Part shown: positions 27,194 to 35,840 of the stretch, one piece after another
How positions within the stretch are numbered: the first letter of the stretch is position 1
How the letters are laid out: each line of letters opens with the position of its first letter
Assembly: GCF_051124815.1 (NCBI RefSeq)
Contig: NZ_CP118486.1
Coordinates: 1-64,000 of the forward strand
From: Azospirillum sp051124815
GTDB lineage: Bacteria; Pseudomonadota; Alphaproteobacteria; Azospirillales; Azospirillaceae
DNA length: 64,000 nt
Direction: 5' to 3'
Position numbers and translations under genes: made by a program
The notes under the pieces: generated by a model
Databases searched by the model: none
What the model saw: the letters and a program-made list of their open reading frames with translations, nothing else
Told to the model about the DNA's origin: nothing

Positions 27194-30028
27194 GTGAGCC
27201 CGCTGTCTGCCGGGGAGTCTCCGCCTCTCTTTCCGGCCGGGGCGGGAGAGATGGTTGCGCTCACGCGCGGCCATGACTGGGCGGCCACGCCGCTCGGCCC
27301 GATGGAAGGCTGGCCGCAAGAGCTGCGCTTCACGGTCGGTCTGATGCTGCGGTCGCGGCAGGCGATGTTCATCGGCTGGGGACCCGACGTCACCTTCCTC
27401 TACAACGACGCCTATCTGGACATTCTCGGTGCCCGTCATCCGCGGGCGCTCGGCCAGCCGATGAGGGAGGTCTGGCCCGACGCCTGGCCGGTGGCCCGCG
27501 ACCTCGTCCGCCGTGCCTATGACGGCGAGCCGCTGCTGCATGAGGATTTGCTGATCCCGCTGGTGCGGAACGGCGCGGTCGAAGACTGCTACTTCACCTT
27601 CTCCTACACGCCGATCACCGACGAGACCGGGCGGATCGGCGGCTTCCTCTGCATCGTTGCCGAGACGACGGCGGCGGTGGAGCGCGTGCGGGCGGAGGAG
27701 GAGGTGCGGCGCGCCAACGAACGGCTGCGGGCGGAGGGCGATCGGCTGCGGGCGCTGTTCCGGCAGGCGCCGGGCTTCATGTATGTCTGGCGCGGACCCG
27801 ACCATGTCTATGAGATGGCGAACGACGCCTATTTCGACCTGATCGGCCGCCGCGACATCATCGGCAAGCCGGCGCGGCAGGCGCTGCCGGAGATCGTCGG
27901 CCAGGGCTTCTTCGAGCTTGCCGATCAGGTTTATGCGACGGGCGAGCCCTTCGTCGGCGAAGGGATGCCGGCGCGGATCGCCCGGCGGCCCGGCGCGCCG
28001 CTGGAGGAGCGGTTCGTCACCTTCGTCTTCCAGCCGATCCGCGACGACCAGGGCCGGGTCATGGGCATGTTCGTCCAGGGCAGCGACGTGACGGGCATGA
28101 AACGGACGGAAGACGCGCTGCGCGAGAGCCAGCAGCGTCTGCACATCGCCCAGGATGCCGGCGGGGTCGGCACCTTCGAACTGCGCGCCGACGGCATGCT
28201 GGCGGTGTCTCCCCAGTTCTGCCGCCTGTGGGGCATCGGGGAACGCCCGCTGGTGCGGCTGGAGGAACTGGTCGCCCTGATCCATCCGGATGACCGGGCC
28301 AACCTGAACACGCTGCGGCCGGGACAGGTGCCGACCGACGGGTTGGGCTATGTCGAATACCGCATCAACCGGCCCGACAGCGGGGCGGAGCGCTGGATCG
28401 CCCGGCGGGCGCAGGCCATAGCCGGGGAAGAGGACGGGGAGGCGCGGATTCTCGGCGCCTGCTACGACATCACCGACCGCAAATGCGCCGAAGATGCCCT
28501 GCGCGCGCTGAATACGACGCTGGAGCAGCGCGTGGCGGAGAGGACCGCCGACCGCGACCGCATGTGGCGGCTGTCGACCGACATCATGCTGGTGGCGCGG
28601 TTCGACGGCACGATCACCGCGGTCAATCCGGCCTGGACCACCCTGTTGGGCTGGGACGAGGCGGAACTGCAGGACGTGGCGTTCCTCGAATTCGTCCATC
28701 CCGACGACCTTGCGGCGACGGTAGCGGAGGCCGGCCGGCTGGCATCCGGCCTGACCACCCTGCGGTTCGAAAACCGCTATCGTCACAAGGACGGCTCCTA
28801 TCGCTGGATCTCCTGGACCGCGGTGCCGGACGACCGCTTCATCCATGCGGTGGGACGCGACGTGACGGCGCGCAAGGAGTCGGAGGCGGCGCTGCGCCGG
28901 GCCGAGGACCAGCTGCGTCAGGCGCAGAAGATGGAGGCGGTCGGCCAGCTGACCGGCGGCGTGGCGCACGACTTCAACAACCTGCTCCAGGCGCTCAGCA
29001 GTTGCCTGACCATGATCGGCCGCCGCAGCGCCGAGCCGAAGCTGGCGCCACTGCTGGAGGCGGGCATGCAGGCGGTCGACCGCGGCGCCAAGCTGGTCCA
29101 GCAACTTATGGGCTTCGCCCGCCGCGACAGCCTGCGCCCGGAGCCGATCGACGTGCGCGACCGTGTGCTCGGCATGGCCGGACTGCTGGAACGCGCGCTG
29201 CGCGCCGACATCCGGCTGGAAACCCGCTTCGCTCCCGGCCTCCATCCGATCGAGGTGGACCCGACCCAGTTCGAACTGGCGCTGATCAACATGGCGGTGA
29301 ACGCGCGCGATGCGATGCCGGAGGGCGGTACGCTGACCATCGGGGCGGAGAACCGGACGCTCGGTCCCGGCGATTCACCGGGACTGGAAGGGGAATTCCT
29401 GAGGTTGACGGTCGCCGACACCGGGACGGGAATGACGCCGGAGGTGGCGGCGAAGGCCTTCGACCCCTTCTTCACCACCAAGGATGTCGGCAAGGGCTCC
29501 GGCCTTGGTCTGGCGCAGGTCTACGGGCTGGCTCGGCAGGCGGGCGGCACCGTCTGGATCGAAAGCCGGCCGGGGGAGGGAACCCGCATCGTCCTGCTGC
29601 TGCGCGCCACGGCGGGGGTGCCGCGGGCGCCGGCCGTTTCCGCCGACGCTGCCGGGCCGTTCATCGCCGGTGCGCGGGTGCTGATGGTGGAGGACGATCC
29701 GGTCGTCGCTTCCTCCGTCGCGGCGGCGCTGGAAGAGAGCGGCTGGACGGTCCTGCGCGCCGGTTCCGCCGACGAGGCGCTGCCGCTGCTGGCCGGCGAC
29801 GAGCGGATCGACCTGCTCTTTTCCGACGTGGTGATGCCGGGCCGGCTGAGCGGCATCGACCTCAGCCGCGAGGCGGCGATCCTGCGCCCCGGCCTGCCGG
29901 TGGTGCTGACCACCGGCTACAGCGAGGATGTGGCGCGCACCGAAGGCATCGCGGTGCTGTCGAAGCCCTACCGGATCGACACGCTGCTGCAGACGCTGCA
30001 CAAGGCGGTGGCGAAAGTCCGGGGATAG
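27194..30028 (+). CDS. Multi-PAS hybrid sensor histidine kinase with receiver domain
   Basis: This 944-residue soluble kinase probably senses an internal signal. An N-terminal sensor begins HDWAATPLGPMEGWP (PAS/GAF-like, 20-160), then PAS-like regions near 185-300, 315-430 and 455-570, with a short coiled linker. The dimerisation domain has the phospho-acceptor H592 in GGVAHDFNNLL; the ATPase domain has N in ALINMAVNARDAM and the FDPFFTTK and GLGLAQVYGL boxes. A receiver domain ends the protein, with phospho-acceptor D878 in FSDVVMPG. No membrane helix is seen. The start is GTG at 27194, or ATG at 27251. No partner regulator is adjacent, so output is unknown. Confidence 0.9.
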   Translation: MSPLSAGESPPLFPAGAGEMVALTRGHDWAATPLGPMEGWPQELRFTVGLMLRSRQAMFIGWGPDVTFLYNDAYLDILGARHPRALGQPMREVWPDAWPVARDLVRRAYDGEPLLHEDLLIPLVRNGAVEDCYFTFSYTPITDETGRIGGFLCIVAETTAAVERVRAEEEVRRANERLRAEGDRLRALFRQAPGFMYVWRGPDHVYEMANDAYFDLIGRRDIIGKPARQALPEIVGQGFFELADQVYATGEPFVGEGMPARIARRPGAPLEERFVTFVFQPIRDDQGRVMGMFVQGSDVTGMKRTEDALRESQQRLHIAQDAGGVGTFELRADGMLAVSPQFCRLWGIGERPLVRLEELVALIHPDDRANLNTLRPGQVPTDGLGYVEYRINRPDSGAERWIARRAQAIAGEEDGEARILGACYDITDRKCAEDALRALNTTLEQRVAERTADRDRMWRLSTDIMLVARFDGTITAVNPAWTTLLGWDEAELQDVAFLEFVHPDDLAATVAEAGRLASGLTTLRFENRYRHKDGSYRWISWTAVPDDRFIHAVGRDVTARKESEAALRRAEDQLRQAQKMEAVGQLTGGVAHDFNNLLQALSSCLTMIGRRSAEPKLAPLLEAGMQAVDRGAKLVQQLMGFARRDSLRPEPIDVRDRVLGMAGLLERALRADIRLETRFAPGLHPIEVDPTQFELALINMAVNARDAMPEGGTLTIGAENRTLGPGDSPGLEGEFLRLTVADTGTGMTPEVAAKAFDPFFTTKDVGKGSGLGLAQVYGLARQAGGTVWIESRPGEGTRIVLLLRATAGVPRAPAVSADAAGPFIAGARVLMVEDDPVVASSVAAALEESGWTVLRAGSADEALPLLAGDERIDLLFSDVVMPGRLSGIDLSREAAILRPGLPVVLTTGYSEDVARTEGIAVLSKPYRIDTLLQTLHKAVAKVRG

Positions 30029-30029
30029 T

Positions 30030-30260
30030 CGCCCTCTCCCGCCCCGGGAGAGGGAGGGGACCCGCCGAAGGCGGGGAGGGTGAGGGGCTATCCGAACATG
30101 GATCTTGATTCTTGCTTCACCCCTCACCCTTCCCATGCTCCGCATGGGCCCCGAGGTTGCTCGCAAGCCTCGCAACCGCACTCCGCCTAAGACCGCCTTT
30201 TGGCGCTCTTCCGGCCTGCGGCCGTCGGCTTCATGCCCTCTCCCGGGGCGGGAGAGGGAG
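30030..30260. repeat. Facing composite palindromic repeats, second copy expanded
   Basis: The element at about 30030-30092 is nearly identical to that at 20091-20146. The inverted partner starts at about 30118 like the one at 20184, but after CCGCATGGGCCCC it carries about 80 extra bases (30153-30235) before the terminal CTCTCCCGGGGCGGGAGAGG hairpin. The last part overlaps the 3' end of the MocR gene. Confidence 0.8.
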
Positions 30261-31664
30261 TGTCAGGCGCATCGCCCGCCCCAGAACGTCGAAAACACGC
30301 GGGTCGCCCATCTGGGCGACGTTGAAGCGCAGAAAGCCTGACGCCGATTGCGAGACGCTGAACACGTTGCCGGGGGCAAGCACGACATTCTCGCGCAGTG
30401 CCGCGCGGGCGACGTCGGCGGAGTCAAACTCGTCCGGCAGGGCGCACCAGAGATAGAAGCCGCCGCGCGGCATCAGCCACGGCCGCAGGCCGAGCGCTTC
30501 CAGCCGGGCCGCCGTCTCGCGCCGGAGCCGGGCCAGACGGCGGCGGAGACCATCGAGATGCTTGCGATGGCTGCCGTCTTTCACGGTCGCGAGGACGAGT
30601 TCGGCAACGGCCGGGCTGGGGCCGCCGAAATTCGTCGCCACCTGCAGATCAACCAGCGCCTCCACCCACTCCGGCCGCGCCGCGATGTAGCCGCAGCGGA
30701 TCGAGGCGGACAGCGTCTTGGAGAAGCTGCCGATCCGGATGACCCGGGCCAGTCCGTCGAGGGCGGCGAGGCGGGGCGACGGGTCCGGCTCGAAACCGGC
30801 GAAGATGTCGTCCTCGACGATGGTTAGGGTATCGGCGGAGGGATCATGGGCCGCTGCGGCGCAGAGCAGCCGGTGGGCGGTCTGCGGCGTCATCGTCGCG
30901 CCGGTCGGGTTGTGAAGCGCCGAGTTGGTGATGTAGAGGCGCGGGCCGTGCGTCGCCAGCGCCTGGGCGAACAGGTCGGTGTCCGGACCGGTGCGGGTAT
31001 AGGGCACGCCGACGACCCGCGCCTGATGGGCGCGCAGCAGGGCCTGGAAATTGAAATAGCAGGGGTCGTCGACCAGCACCGTGTCGCCCGGCCGCAGCAG
31101 GAAGCGGCAGATCAGGTCGATGGCCTGGGTTCCCGAGGCGGTCAGCAGGATCTGGTCTGCCCCCGCCGTCATCCCTTCATCGGCGAACTGGCGCGCCAGC
31201 AGCCGGCGCAGCGGCAGCGACCCGCGCGTGCCGCCATAATCGGCCAGCAGCCCCTCGTCGGCCCGCGCGAGTTGGCGGATCGCCCGGCGGATCGCCGCGT
31301 TCGGCATCCAGTCTGCCGGCAGCCAGCCGCATCCCGGCTTCAGCATCTCCGCCCCGGCATCCAGCGATTGCCGTGACACCCAGAAGGGGTCGATGGCGCG
31401 GTCGAGCCGTGGTTCCGCCTCGGCCAGGGCCAGCGGCGGCGTGGCGCCGGCGACATAGAAGCCGGACCCCGGCCGCGGCCGGATCACGCCTTCGGCCGCC
31501 AGCCGGTCATAGGCCTCCACCACGGTCGAGGGCGACACGCCCATGGTGGCGGCGAAGCTGCGGATCGAGGGCAGCTTTTCCCCCGGCGACAGGGTGCGGC
31601 TCGCCATCCTGCGGCGGATCGCGTCCATCACCTCGGCCGTTCGCGTGCCCGTTCTGCCCGTCAT
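30231..31664 (-). CDS. MocR-type (GntR/aminotransferase fusion) transcriptional regulator
   Basis: A 477-residue regulator with an N-terminal GntR winged helix (about 8-75; MGVSPSTVVEAYDRL) fused to a fold-type I aminotransferase domain. The PLP lysine is K316 in GSFSKTLSA, and D286 in VEDDIFAG binds the cofactor. It probably regulates the divergent EamA transporter gene. The start is ATG at 31664; a longer frame would run through the operator. The last residues (LPLPPRERA) are encoded by a palindromic repeat hairpin, so the C-terminus was probably altered by repeat insertion. Confidence 0.9.
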   Translation of the reverse strand: MTGRTGTRTAEVMDAIRRRMASRTLSPGEKLPSIRSFAATMGVSPSTVVEAYDRLAAEGVIRPRPGSGFYVAGATPPLALAEAEPRLDRAIDPFWVSRQSLDAGAEMLKPGCGWLPADWMPNAAIRRAIRQLARADEGLLADYGGTRGSLPLRRLLARQFADEGMTAGADQILLTASGTQAIDLICRFLLRPGDTVLVDDPCYFNFQALLRAHQARVVGVPYTRTGPDTDLFAQALATHGPRLYITNSALHNPTGATMTPQTAHRLLCAAAAHDPSADTLTIVEDDIFAGFEPDPSPRLAALDGLARVIRIGSFSKTLSASIRCGYIAARPEWVEALVDLQVATNFGGPSPAVAELVLATVKDGSHRKHLDGLRRRLARLRRETAARLEALGLRPWLMPRGGFYLWCALPDEFDSADVARAALRENVVLAPGNVFSVSQSASGFLRFNVAQMGDPRVFDVLGRAMRLTLPLPPRERA

Positions 31665-31684
31665 GGCTCTACCGCAGAAAGAAG

Positions 31685-31708
31685 TGTACTGACCGATGAG
31701 CCAGTACA
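31685..31708. promoter_or_regulatory. Inverted repeat TGTACTG-N10-CAGTACA between the MocR and EamA genes
   Basis: Perfect 7-bp arms, 31685-31691 and 31702-31708, separated by 10 nt, lie 21 nt upstream of the MocR gene start and about 95 nt upstream of the EamA gene. Position and symmetry suit a MocR-dimer operator controlling both divergent genes. Confidence 0.6.
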
Positions 31709-31802
31709 GTTTGGTGGAATTGTATGGGACCGTCACTGTCTCCGCCAGAGGTCATCGCGCTAGGATCGCATTGAAAAATCTGGGGCGCGGAAGGATAGCG
31801 GG

Positions 31803-32663
31803 ATGCGGAAGTCGACGGCGGGATGGGGCAGCGGGCTGCTCGGTGTGCTCATCTTCAGCGGGTCGCTGCCGGCGACGCGGGTCGCGGTCGGCGGCTTCAC
31901 GCCGCTGTTCCTGACGGCGGCACGGGCGGTGATCGCGGCGGCCCTGGCGGCGGCCCTGCTGGCGCTGCTGCGGCAGGCACGGCCGGCACGCCGCGACCTT
32001 CCCTCCCTCGCCATCGTGGCGCTGGGTGTCGTCGCCGGCTTTCCCCTGCTGACCGCGCTGGCGCTTCAGCACATTACGTCGGCGCAGTCGGTCGTCTTCA
32101 TCGGTCTGCTGCCGCTCGCCACCGCTCTGTTCGGGGTGCTGCGGGCAAGGGAGCGGCCACGGCCGGCCTTCTGGCTGTTCGCGATGGCGGGAAGCCTGAC
32201 CGTCGCCGGTTTCGCCCTGTGGCAGGGCGGCGGCGCGTCGCTGGCCGGCGACCTGCTGATGGTCCTGGCGATCCTGCTCTGTGGGCTGGGCTACGCCGAG
32301 GGTGCGGCCCTGTCGCGCCGGCTGGGCGGCTGGCAGGTGATCTCCTGGGCCTTGCTGCTGGCGCTGCCGGCCATGGCTGCGGCGGCATTGGTGACCATGC
32401 CGGACGACTGGACCGGCATCGCGGCACCGGCCTGGATCGGGCTCGGCTATGTCTCGGTGTTCAGCATGCTGGTGGGCTTCGTCTTCTGGTATCGCGGGCT
32501 GGCGCTGGGCGGCATCGCCGGGGTCGGACAGCTGCAGCTGCTCCAGCCCGCCTTCGGCCTGATCCTGGCCGGGCTGCTGCTGGGCGAGCCGGTCGCCTGG
32601 ACGATGATCGCCGCCGCCGGGCTGGTCGTGCTGTGCGTCGCCGGGGCCAAGCGGTTCGCCTGA
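31803..32663 (+). CDS. EamA/DMT-family transporter, partner of the MocR regulator
   Basis: This 286-residue protein has ten hydrophobic segments in two repeats, with FIGLLPLATALFGVLRARE and GLILAGLLLGEPV segments typical of EamA exporters. It is divergent from the MocR-type gene across an inverted-repeat operator, a common arrangement for amino-acid-derived metabolite exporters. No other enzyme is linked, so the substrate is unknown. Confidence 0.88.
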   Translation: MRKSTAGWGSGLLGVLIFSGSLPATRVAVGGFTPLFLTAARAVIAAALAAALLALLRQARPARRDLPSLAIVALGVVAGFPLLTALALQHITSAQSVVFIGLLPLATALFGVLRARERPRPAFWLFAMAGSLTVAGFALWQGGGASLAGDLLMVLAILLCGLGYAEGAALSRRLGGWQVISWALLLALPAMAAAALVTMPDDWTGIAAPAWIGLGYVSVFSMLVGFVFWYRGLALGGIAGVGQLQLLQPAFGLILAGLLLGEPVAWTMIAAAGLVVLCVAGAKRFA

Positions 32664-32672
32664 CTGGGGCGG

Positions 32673-34145
32673 CTATGCCAGCCCCTGCGCCTTCAGGGCG
32701 GCCATCACCACGATGACGGCGAGCAGGGCGAGGACGGTCGCCAGCCCGATCGGCAGGGCGCGGCGGTAGATCGCCCCCTCCGACCGCTCCAGCCCGACGA
32801 GGCCGGCGGCGAGCACGATGCGGCCGGGGGTGAGCATGGTGCAGATGCTGCCCGACACGGTCTGGATCGCCGCGATCAGCATCGGCGGCAGGCCGCTTTC
32901 GGCGGCGAGGCTCAGCTGGATGTGCATCATCAGGGCGTTGGAGGCGGTGTTGGAGCCGGTCAGCATCCCGGCGGCGGCGCCGAAGACCGGGCTGGCCAGC
33001 ACGGCGAAGCGCCCCGCCGCCTCGCGCCAGGCCTCGCCGAACATCGCCGCCCCGCCGGACGCGGCCATGAAGGTGGCGAACTCGACGAAGACCAGCGTGG
33101 CCGCCATCGGCACCAGGGCGGCGCGCAGGGAGGCGCGGACCAGTTTCCCGGCCTCGGCCGAGGACAGGCCGGACAGCAGGATGCCGGCGATCAGCACCAG
33201 CCATGTCGCCGGATGGCGCAGCAGCGCCAGCGGGGCGAGACCGTCGAACGGGTCGAGCACCAGCCATCGCCCGGTCCAGCCAGACAGCGGCGGCAGCAGA
33301 CGGGTGGCCATCAGCGCCGCGATCAGCAGCCCGTACGGCCAGAGCCGCCCGACCAGATCCCGGACGCGGACGCCGCTGCGCAGCAGGCGCGGCCCCTCCA
33401 CCACCAGCAACAGCAGGCCGGTCGCCAGCCCGCCGCCCAGTTCCGGCGCGACGAACAGGTTGGTGAGCCAGATCAGCCCGGCCAGACACAGGAGAAGGGC
33501 GATATCCGACACCCGGTCGGCAAAGCCGGAGCGCAGACCGGACGAATGGATCAGCCCCCAGAACACCGGCAGAAGACAAGGCAGAACCACCGCCATCAGC
33601 AGGGCGCTGGCGGTACCGAGTTCGGTGAAGGACACGCCGATCAGCTCGGCCCCGACCCGCGTGCCGACGCCCATTGCGCCCCAGGCGGCCAAAACCTGAC
33701 TGAACAGGCCGAGCGCGGCGGACTGCACCGGCGGCAGGCCGACGGTGCGCAGCATGGCGAGGGCGACGACCAGCCCGACGCCGAACCCGGTCACCGATTC
33801 CGCGAAGGGGCCGACCAGGAAGCAGGCGACGAAGACGGCGCGCCGGCGGTTCTCCTGCGCGACCGCGGCGGATCGGGCACCCCGCGCCTCGAAGGAGCGA
33901 TGGAACAGCAGTCCGGCGGCGATGATCGACATCGCGTGCCATGCCAGCCATGCGCCTTCCCCCGCCTTGGCCGCCGTCGTGCCGAGCACCGCACCGGCCG
34001 ACGGCTGGGACGCGGCCATGGTGACGACCATCGTGACGAGCGCCAGCGTCATGCCGACGATCCCGGCGGGCAGCAGGCTGACACGGCGGGAGGCAAGCAG
34101 CAGGATCGTGCCGACGAGCGGCATCATGTGGAAGGCAAGGGGCAT
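32673..34145 (-). CDS. L-lactate permease family transporter (LctP)
   Basis: The 490-residue membrane protein belongs to the lactate/glycolate permease family, which imports 2-hydroxy monocarboxylates with protons. About twelve to fourteen hydrophobic segments are present; family markers are FLVGPFAESVTGFGVGLV (near 108-125), GVGTRVGAELIG and the GMLTGSNTASNALMMHIQ block near 400-417. It is convergent with the EamA gene 9 nt away and shorter than E. coli LldP (551), lacking part of the N-terminus seen there. No lactate dehydrogenase gene is adjacent. Confidence 0.85.
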   Translation of the reverse strand: MPLAFHMMPLVGTILLLASRRVSLLPAGIVGMTLALVTMVVTMAASQPSAGAVLGTTAAKAGEGAWLAWHAMSIIAAGLLFHRSFEARGARSAAVAQENRRRAVFVACFLVGPFAESVTGFGVGLVVALAMLRTVGLPPVQSAALGLFSQVLAAWGAMGVGTRVGAELIGVSFTELGTASALLMAVVLPCLLPVFWGLIHSSGLRSGFADRVSDIALLLCLAGLIWLTNLFVAPELGGGLATGLLLLVVEGPRLLRSGVRVRDLVGRLWPYGLLIAALMATRLLPPLSGWTGRWLVLDPFDGLAPLALLRHPATWLVLIAGILLSGLSSAEAGKLVRASLRAALVPMAATLVFVEFATFMAASGGAAMFGEAWREAAGRFAVLASPVFGAAAGMLTGSNTASNALMMHIQLSLAAESGLPPMLIAAIQTVSGSICTMLTPGRIVLAAGLVGLERSEGAIYRRALPIGLATVLALLAVIVVMAALKAQGLA

Positions 34146-34277
34146 GGTCGGGCAGGCGCGTTCCGGTGGGGGAGATACCGGCGCGGGAGCATGGCCGGGG
34201 CCAATGAATACTAATATATCTGCGGTGGCGCAACCATTCCGCGTCCGCTGGTGATCGCCTGCGAGGACCTCGATTTC

Positions 34278-34316
34278 TTGACGCGCGAACAGTCGGGATA
34301 TACGTTAGGGATATAC
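34278..34316 (+). promoter_or_regulatory. Promoter-like TTGACG and direct repeats GGGATATAC before vapBC
   Basis: TTGACG at 34278-34283 could be a -35 element; TATACG at 34299-34304 is a weak -10. Two direct repeats GGGATATAC at 34295-34303 and 34308-34316 overlap the expected -10 and start site. Such sites usually bind the VapBC complex for autorepression. Confidence 0.45.
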
Positions 34317-34330
34317 AATGGAGGTGAGCC

Positions 34331-34555
34331 ATGACGGTCCGGACGTCCCTGTTCCAGTCCAACCGTACCCAGGCCGTTCGTCTGCCGAAGGACGTGTCGT
34401 TTCCTGCGCATGTCCGCGAGGTGGTCATCCTTCGTGACGGCGCGCGGCGGCTGATCGTGCCGGCCGACAGCGTGTGGGACGATTTCTTCCAGTCTCCCGG
34501 CATCGCGTTCCCCGACCGCGACCAGCCGGAGATGCAGGATCGCGAGGCGTGGTGA
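34331..34555 (+). CDS. vapB: VapB-type antitoxin
   Basis: This 74-residue protein has an N-terminal AbrB/SpoVT DNA-binding fold with the characteristic LFQSNRTQAVRLPKDVSFP segment and a C-terminal tail (WDDFFQSPGIAFPDRDQPE) that would occupy the toxin's active site. It neutralises VapC and should repress its own promoter through the repeats at 34295-34316. GGAGGTGAGCC precedes the ATG at 34331. The stop overlaps the vapC start by one base. Confidence 0.92.
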   Translation: MTVRTSLFQSNRTQAVRLPKDVSFPAHVREVVILRDGARRLIVPADSVWDDFFQSPGIAFPDRDQPEMQDREAW

Positions 34556-34971
34556 TGCTGCGCTACATGCTGGACACCAATGTCTGCATCCGCGTCCTGC
34601 GCGACCGTCCCCAGAGTGCCCGCGTCAGGTTCAATGCGGAAGCGGATGGCCTGTGCATCTCGGCGGTGACGCTGGCGGAGCTTCTGCACGGTGCCGCCAA
34701 ATCCGACCTCCCGGCGGAGAAACGCCGGGAGGTCGAACGGCTGACCGCCCGGCTCGAAGTGCTGCCCTTCGATGACGAGGCGGCCGGACATTACGGCGAC
34801 ATCCGGGCCGATCTGGAGCGCCGGGGCTGCGTGATCGGCCCGTACGACCTGATGATCGCCGGCCACGCGCGCAGCCGCGGGCTGGTCGTGGTCACCGGCA
34901 ACCTCGGCGAGTTCGACCGTGTGGCGGGCCTGCGGTGCGAGGACTGGCTGGACGAACCGCGCGGGTCCTGA
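34555..34971 (+). CDS. vapC: VapC-type PIN-domain ribonuclease toxin
   Basis: A 138-residue PIN-domain endoribonuclease that, when free of antitoxin, cuts specific RNA (tRNA or rRNA in known members) and stops translation. Acidic metal ligands are in place: D7 in MLDTN, E42 in LAELLHG, D98 in GPYDLMIAGHA, and D121 in NLGEFDRV. TGATG coupling to vapB ensures antitoxin first. It is chromosomal and not flanked by mobile genes. It is convergent with ydfG. Confidence 0.92.
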   Translation: MLRYMLDTNVCIRVLRDRPQSARVRFNAEADGLCISAVTLAELLHGAAKSDLPAEKRREVERLTARLEVLPFDDEAAGHYGDIRADLERRGCVIGPYDLMIAGHARSRGLVVVTGNLGEFDRVAGLRCEDWLDEPRGS

Positions 34972-34986
34972 CCGGCTCGCCCGGCC

Positions 34987-35760
34987 TCAGGCCGGCGTGT
35001 CGCGGTGGATCTTGAACGGCGCCCAGGACTGGCTCACCGGCATGATCTCCACGCTGTTGATGTTGACGTGCGGCGGCAGGGAGACCACCCAGCGCACCGT
35101 CTCGGCGATGTCCTCGGGCTGCAGCGGGTTGGCGCCGGCATAGAGCGCGTCGTAGGCGTCCTTGTTGCCGCCGGTGCGGACCAGGGTGAATTCGCTTTCC
35201 GCCAGACCGGGCTCGATGGAGGTCACGCGCACGCCCTGGGCCGACAGGTCGCTGCGCAGGCCGAGCGAGAACTGCCGGACGAAGGCCTTGGTGCCGCCAT
35301 AGACGTTGCCGCCGGGATAGGGCCAGTTGGAGGCGACGGAGGCGAGGTTGACGATCAGCCCGCGCTGCGCGATCAGCCGGGCCAGCAGCAGCCGGGTGAT
35401 CGTCACCAGCCCGGTGACGTTGGTGTCGATCATCGTCCGCCACTGCTCCAGGTCGCAGTCCTGCGCCGCCGCGGTGCCGAGCGCCAGACCGGCATTGTTG
35501 ACCAGGACGGAGATGTCGGCGAACTCCTGCGGCAGCGACTCCAGCGCGGCGCGGGTTGCCTCCTCGTCGCGGATGTCGAAGCACAGCGGGTGGACCACCG
35601 CCGGCCCGCCCAGCGCCTCGACCAAGGCATCCAGCCGGTCCCGGCGCCGGCCGGTGGCGACGATCCGCCAGCCCTCCGCGACCAGCCGCCGGGCGATGGC
35701 ATCGCCGAATCCGGAGGTGGCGCCGGTGACGATTGCGGTTTTGGAGGCAGTGTTCGACAT
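34987..35760 (-). CDS. ydfG: NADP-dependent 3-hydroxy acid dehydrogenase YdfG (SDR)
   Basis: YdfG-type short-chain dehydrogenases oxidise the 3-hydroxyl of L-allo-threonine, serine or related acids, and reduce malonic semialdehyde. The 257-residue protein has TGATSGFG for the cofactor, NNAGLALG, and the catalytic Tyr-Lys in NVYGGTKAFVRQFSL, which closely matches YdfG, as does the ending NINSVEIMPVSQSW. I chose ATG 35760 because GAGGAAAG lies 8 nt upstream; an ATG six codons earlier would place that motif within the gene. It lies 80 nt downstream of threonine deaminase, so both may act on threonine/serine. Confidence 0.88.
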   Translation of the reverse strand: MSNTASKTAIVTGATSGFGDAIARRLVAEGWRIVATGRRRDRLDALVEALGGPAVVHPLCFDIRDEEATRAALESLPQEFADISVLVNNAGLALGTAAAQDCDLEQWRTMIDTNVTGLVTITRLLLARLIAQRGLIVNLASVASNWPYPGGNVYGGTKAFVRQFSLGLRSDLSAQGVRVTSIEPGLAESEFTLVRTGGNKDAYDALYAGANPLQPEDIAETVRWVVSLPPHVNINSVEIMPVSQSWAPFKIHRDTPA

Positions 35761-35840
35761 CGCGTAGTCTTTCCTCATGACGGATTCAGGCTCAGGCTTA
35801 CCGTAACGATGGTCCGGGTCAAGTCCGGGCGCTGCATTGA

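Noticed and set aside
27161..29245. Minus-strand open frame opposite the histidine kinase
   Set aside because: Shadow of the kinase with antisense-type composition and no family match.
31665..31736. 24-codon N-terminal extension of the MocR gene
   Set aside because: It would be encoded by the operator itself, and GntR domains begin shortly after the ATG at 31664.
34331..34971. vapBC as sign of a plasmid or integrated element
   Set aside because: No integrase, transposase, tRNA junction or direct-repeat boundary is visible around it; chromosomal VapBC pairs are common.
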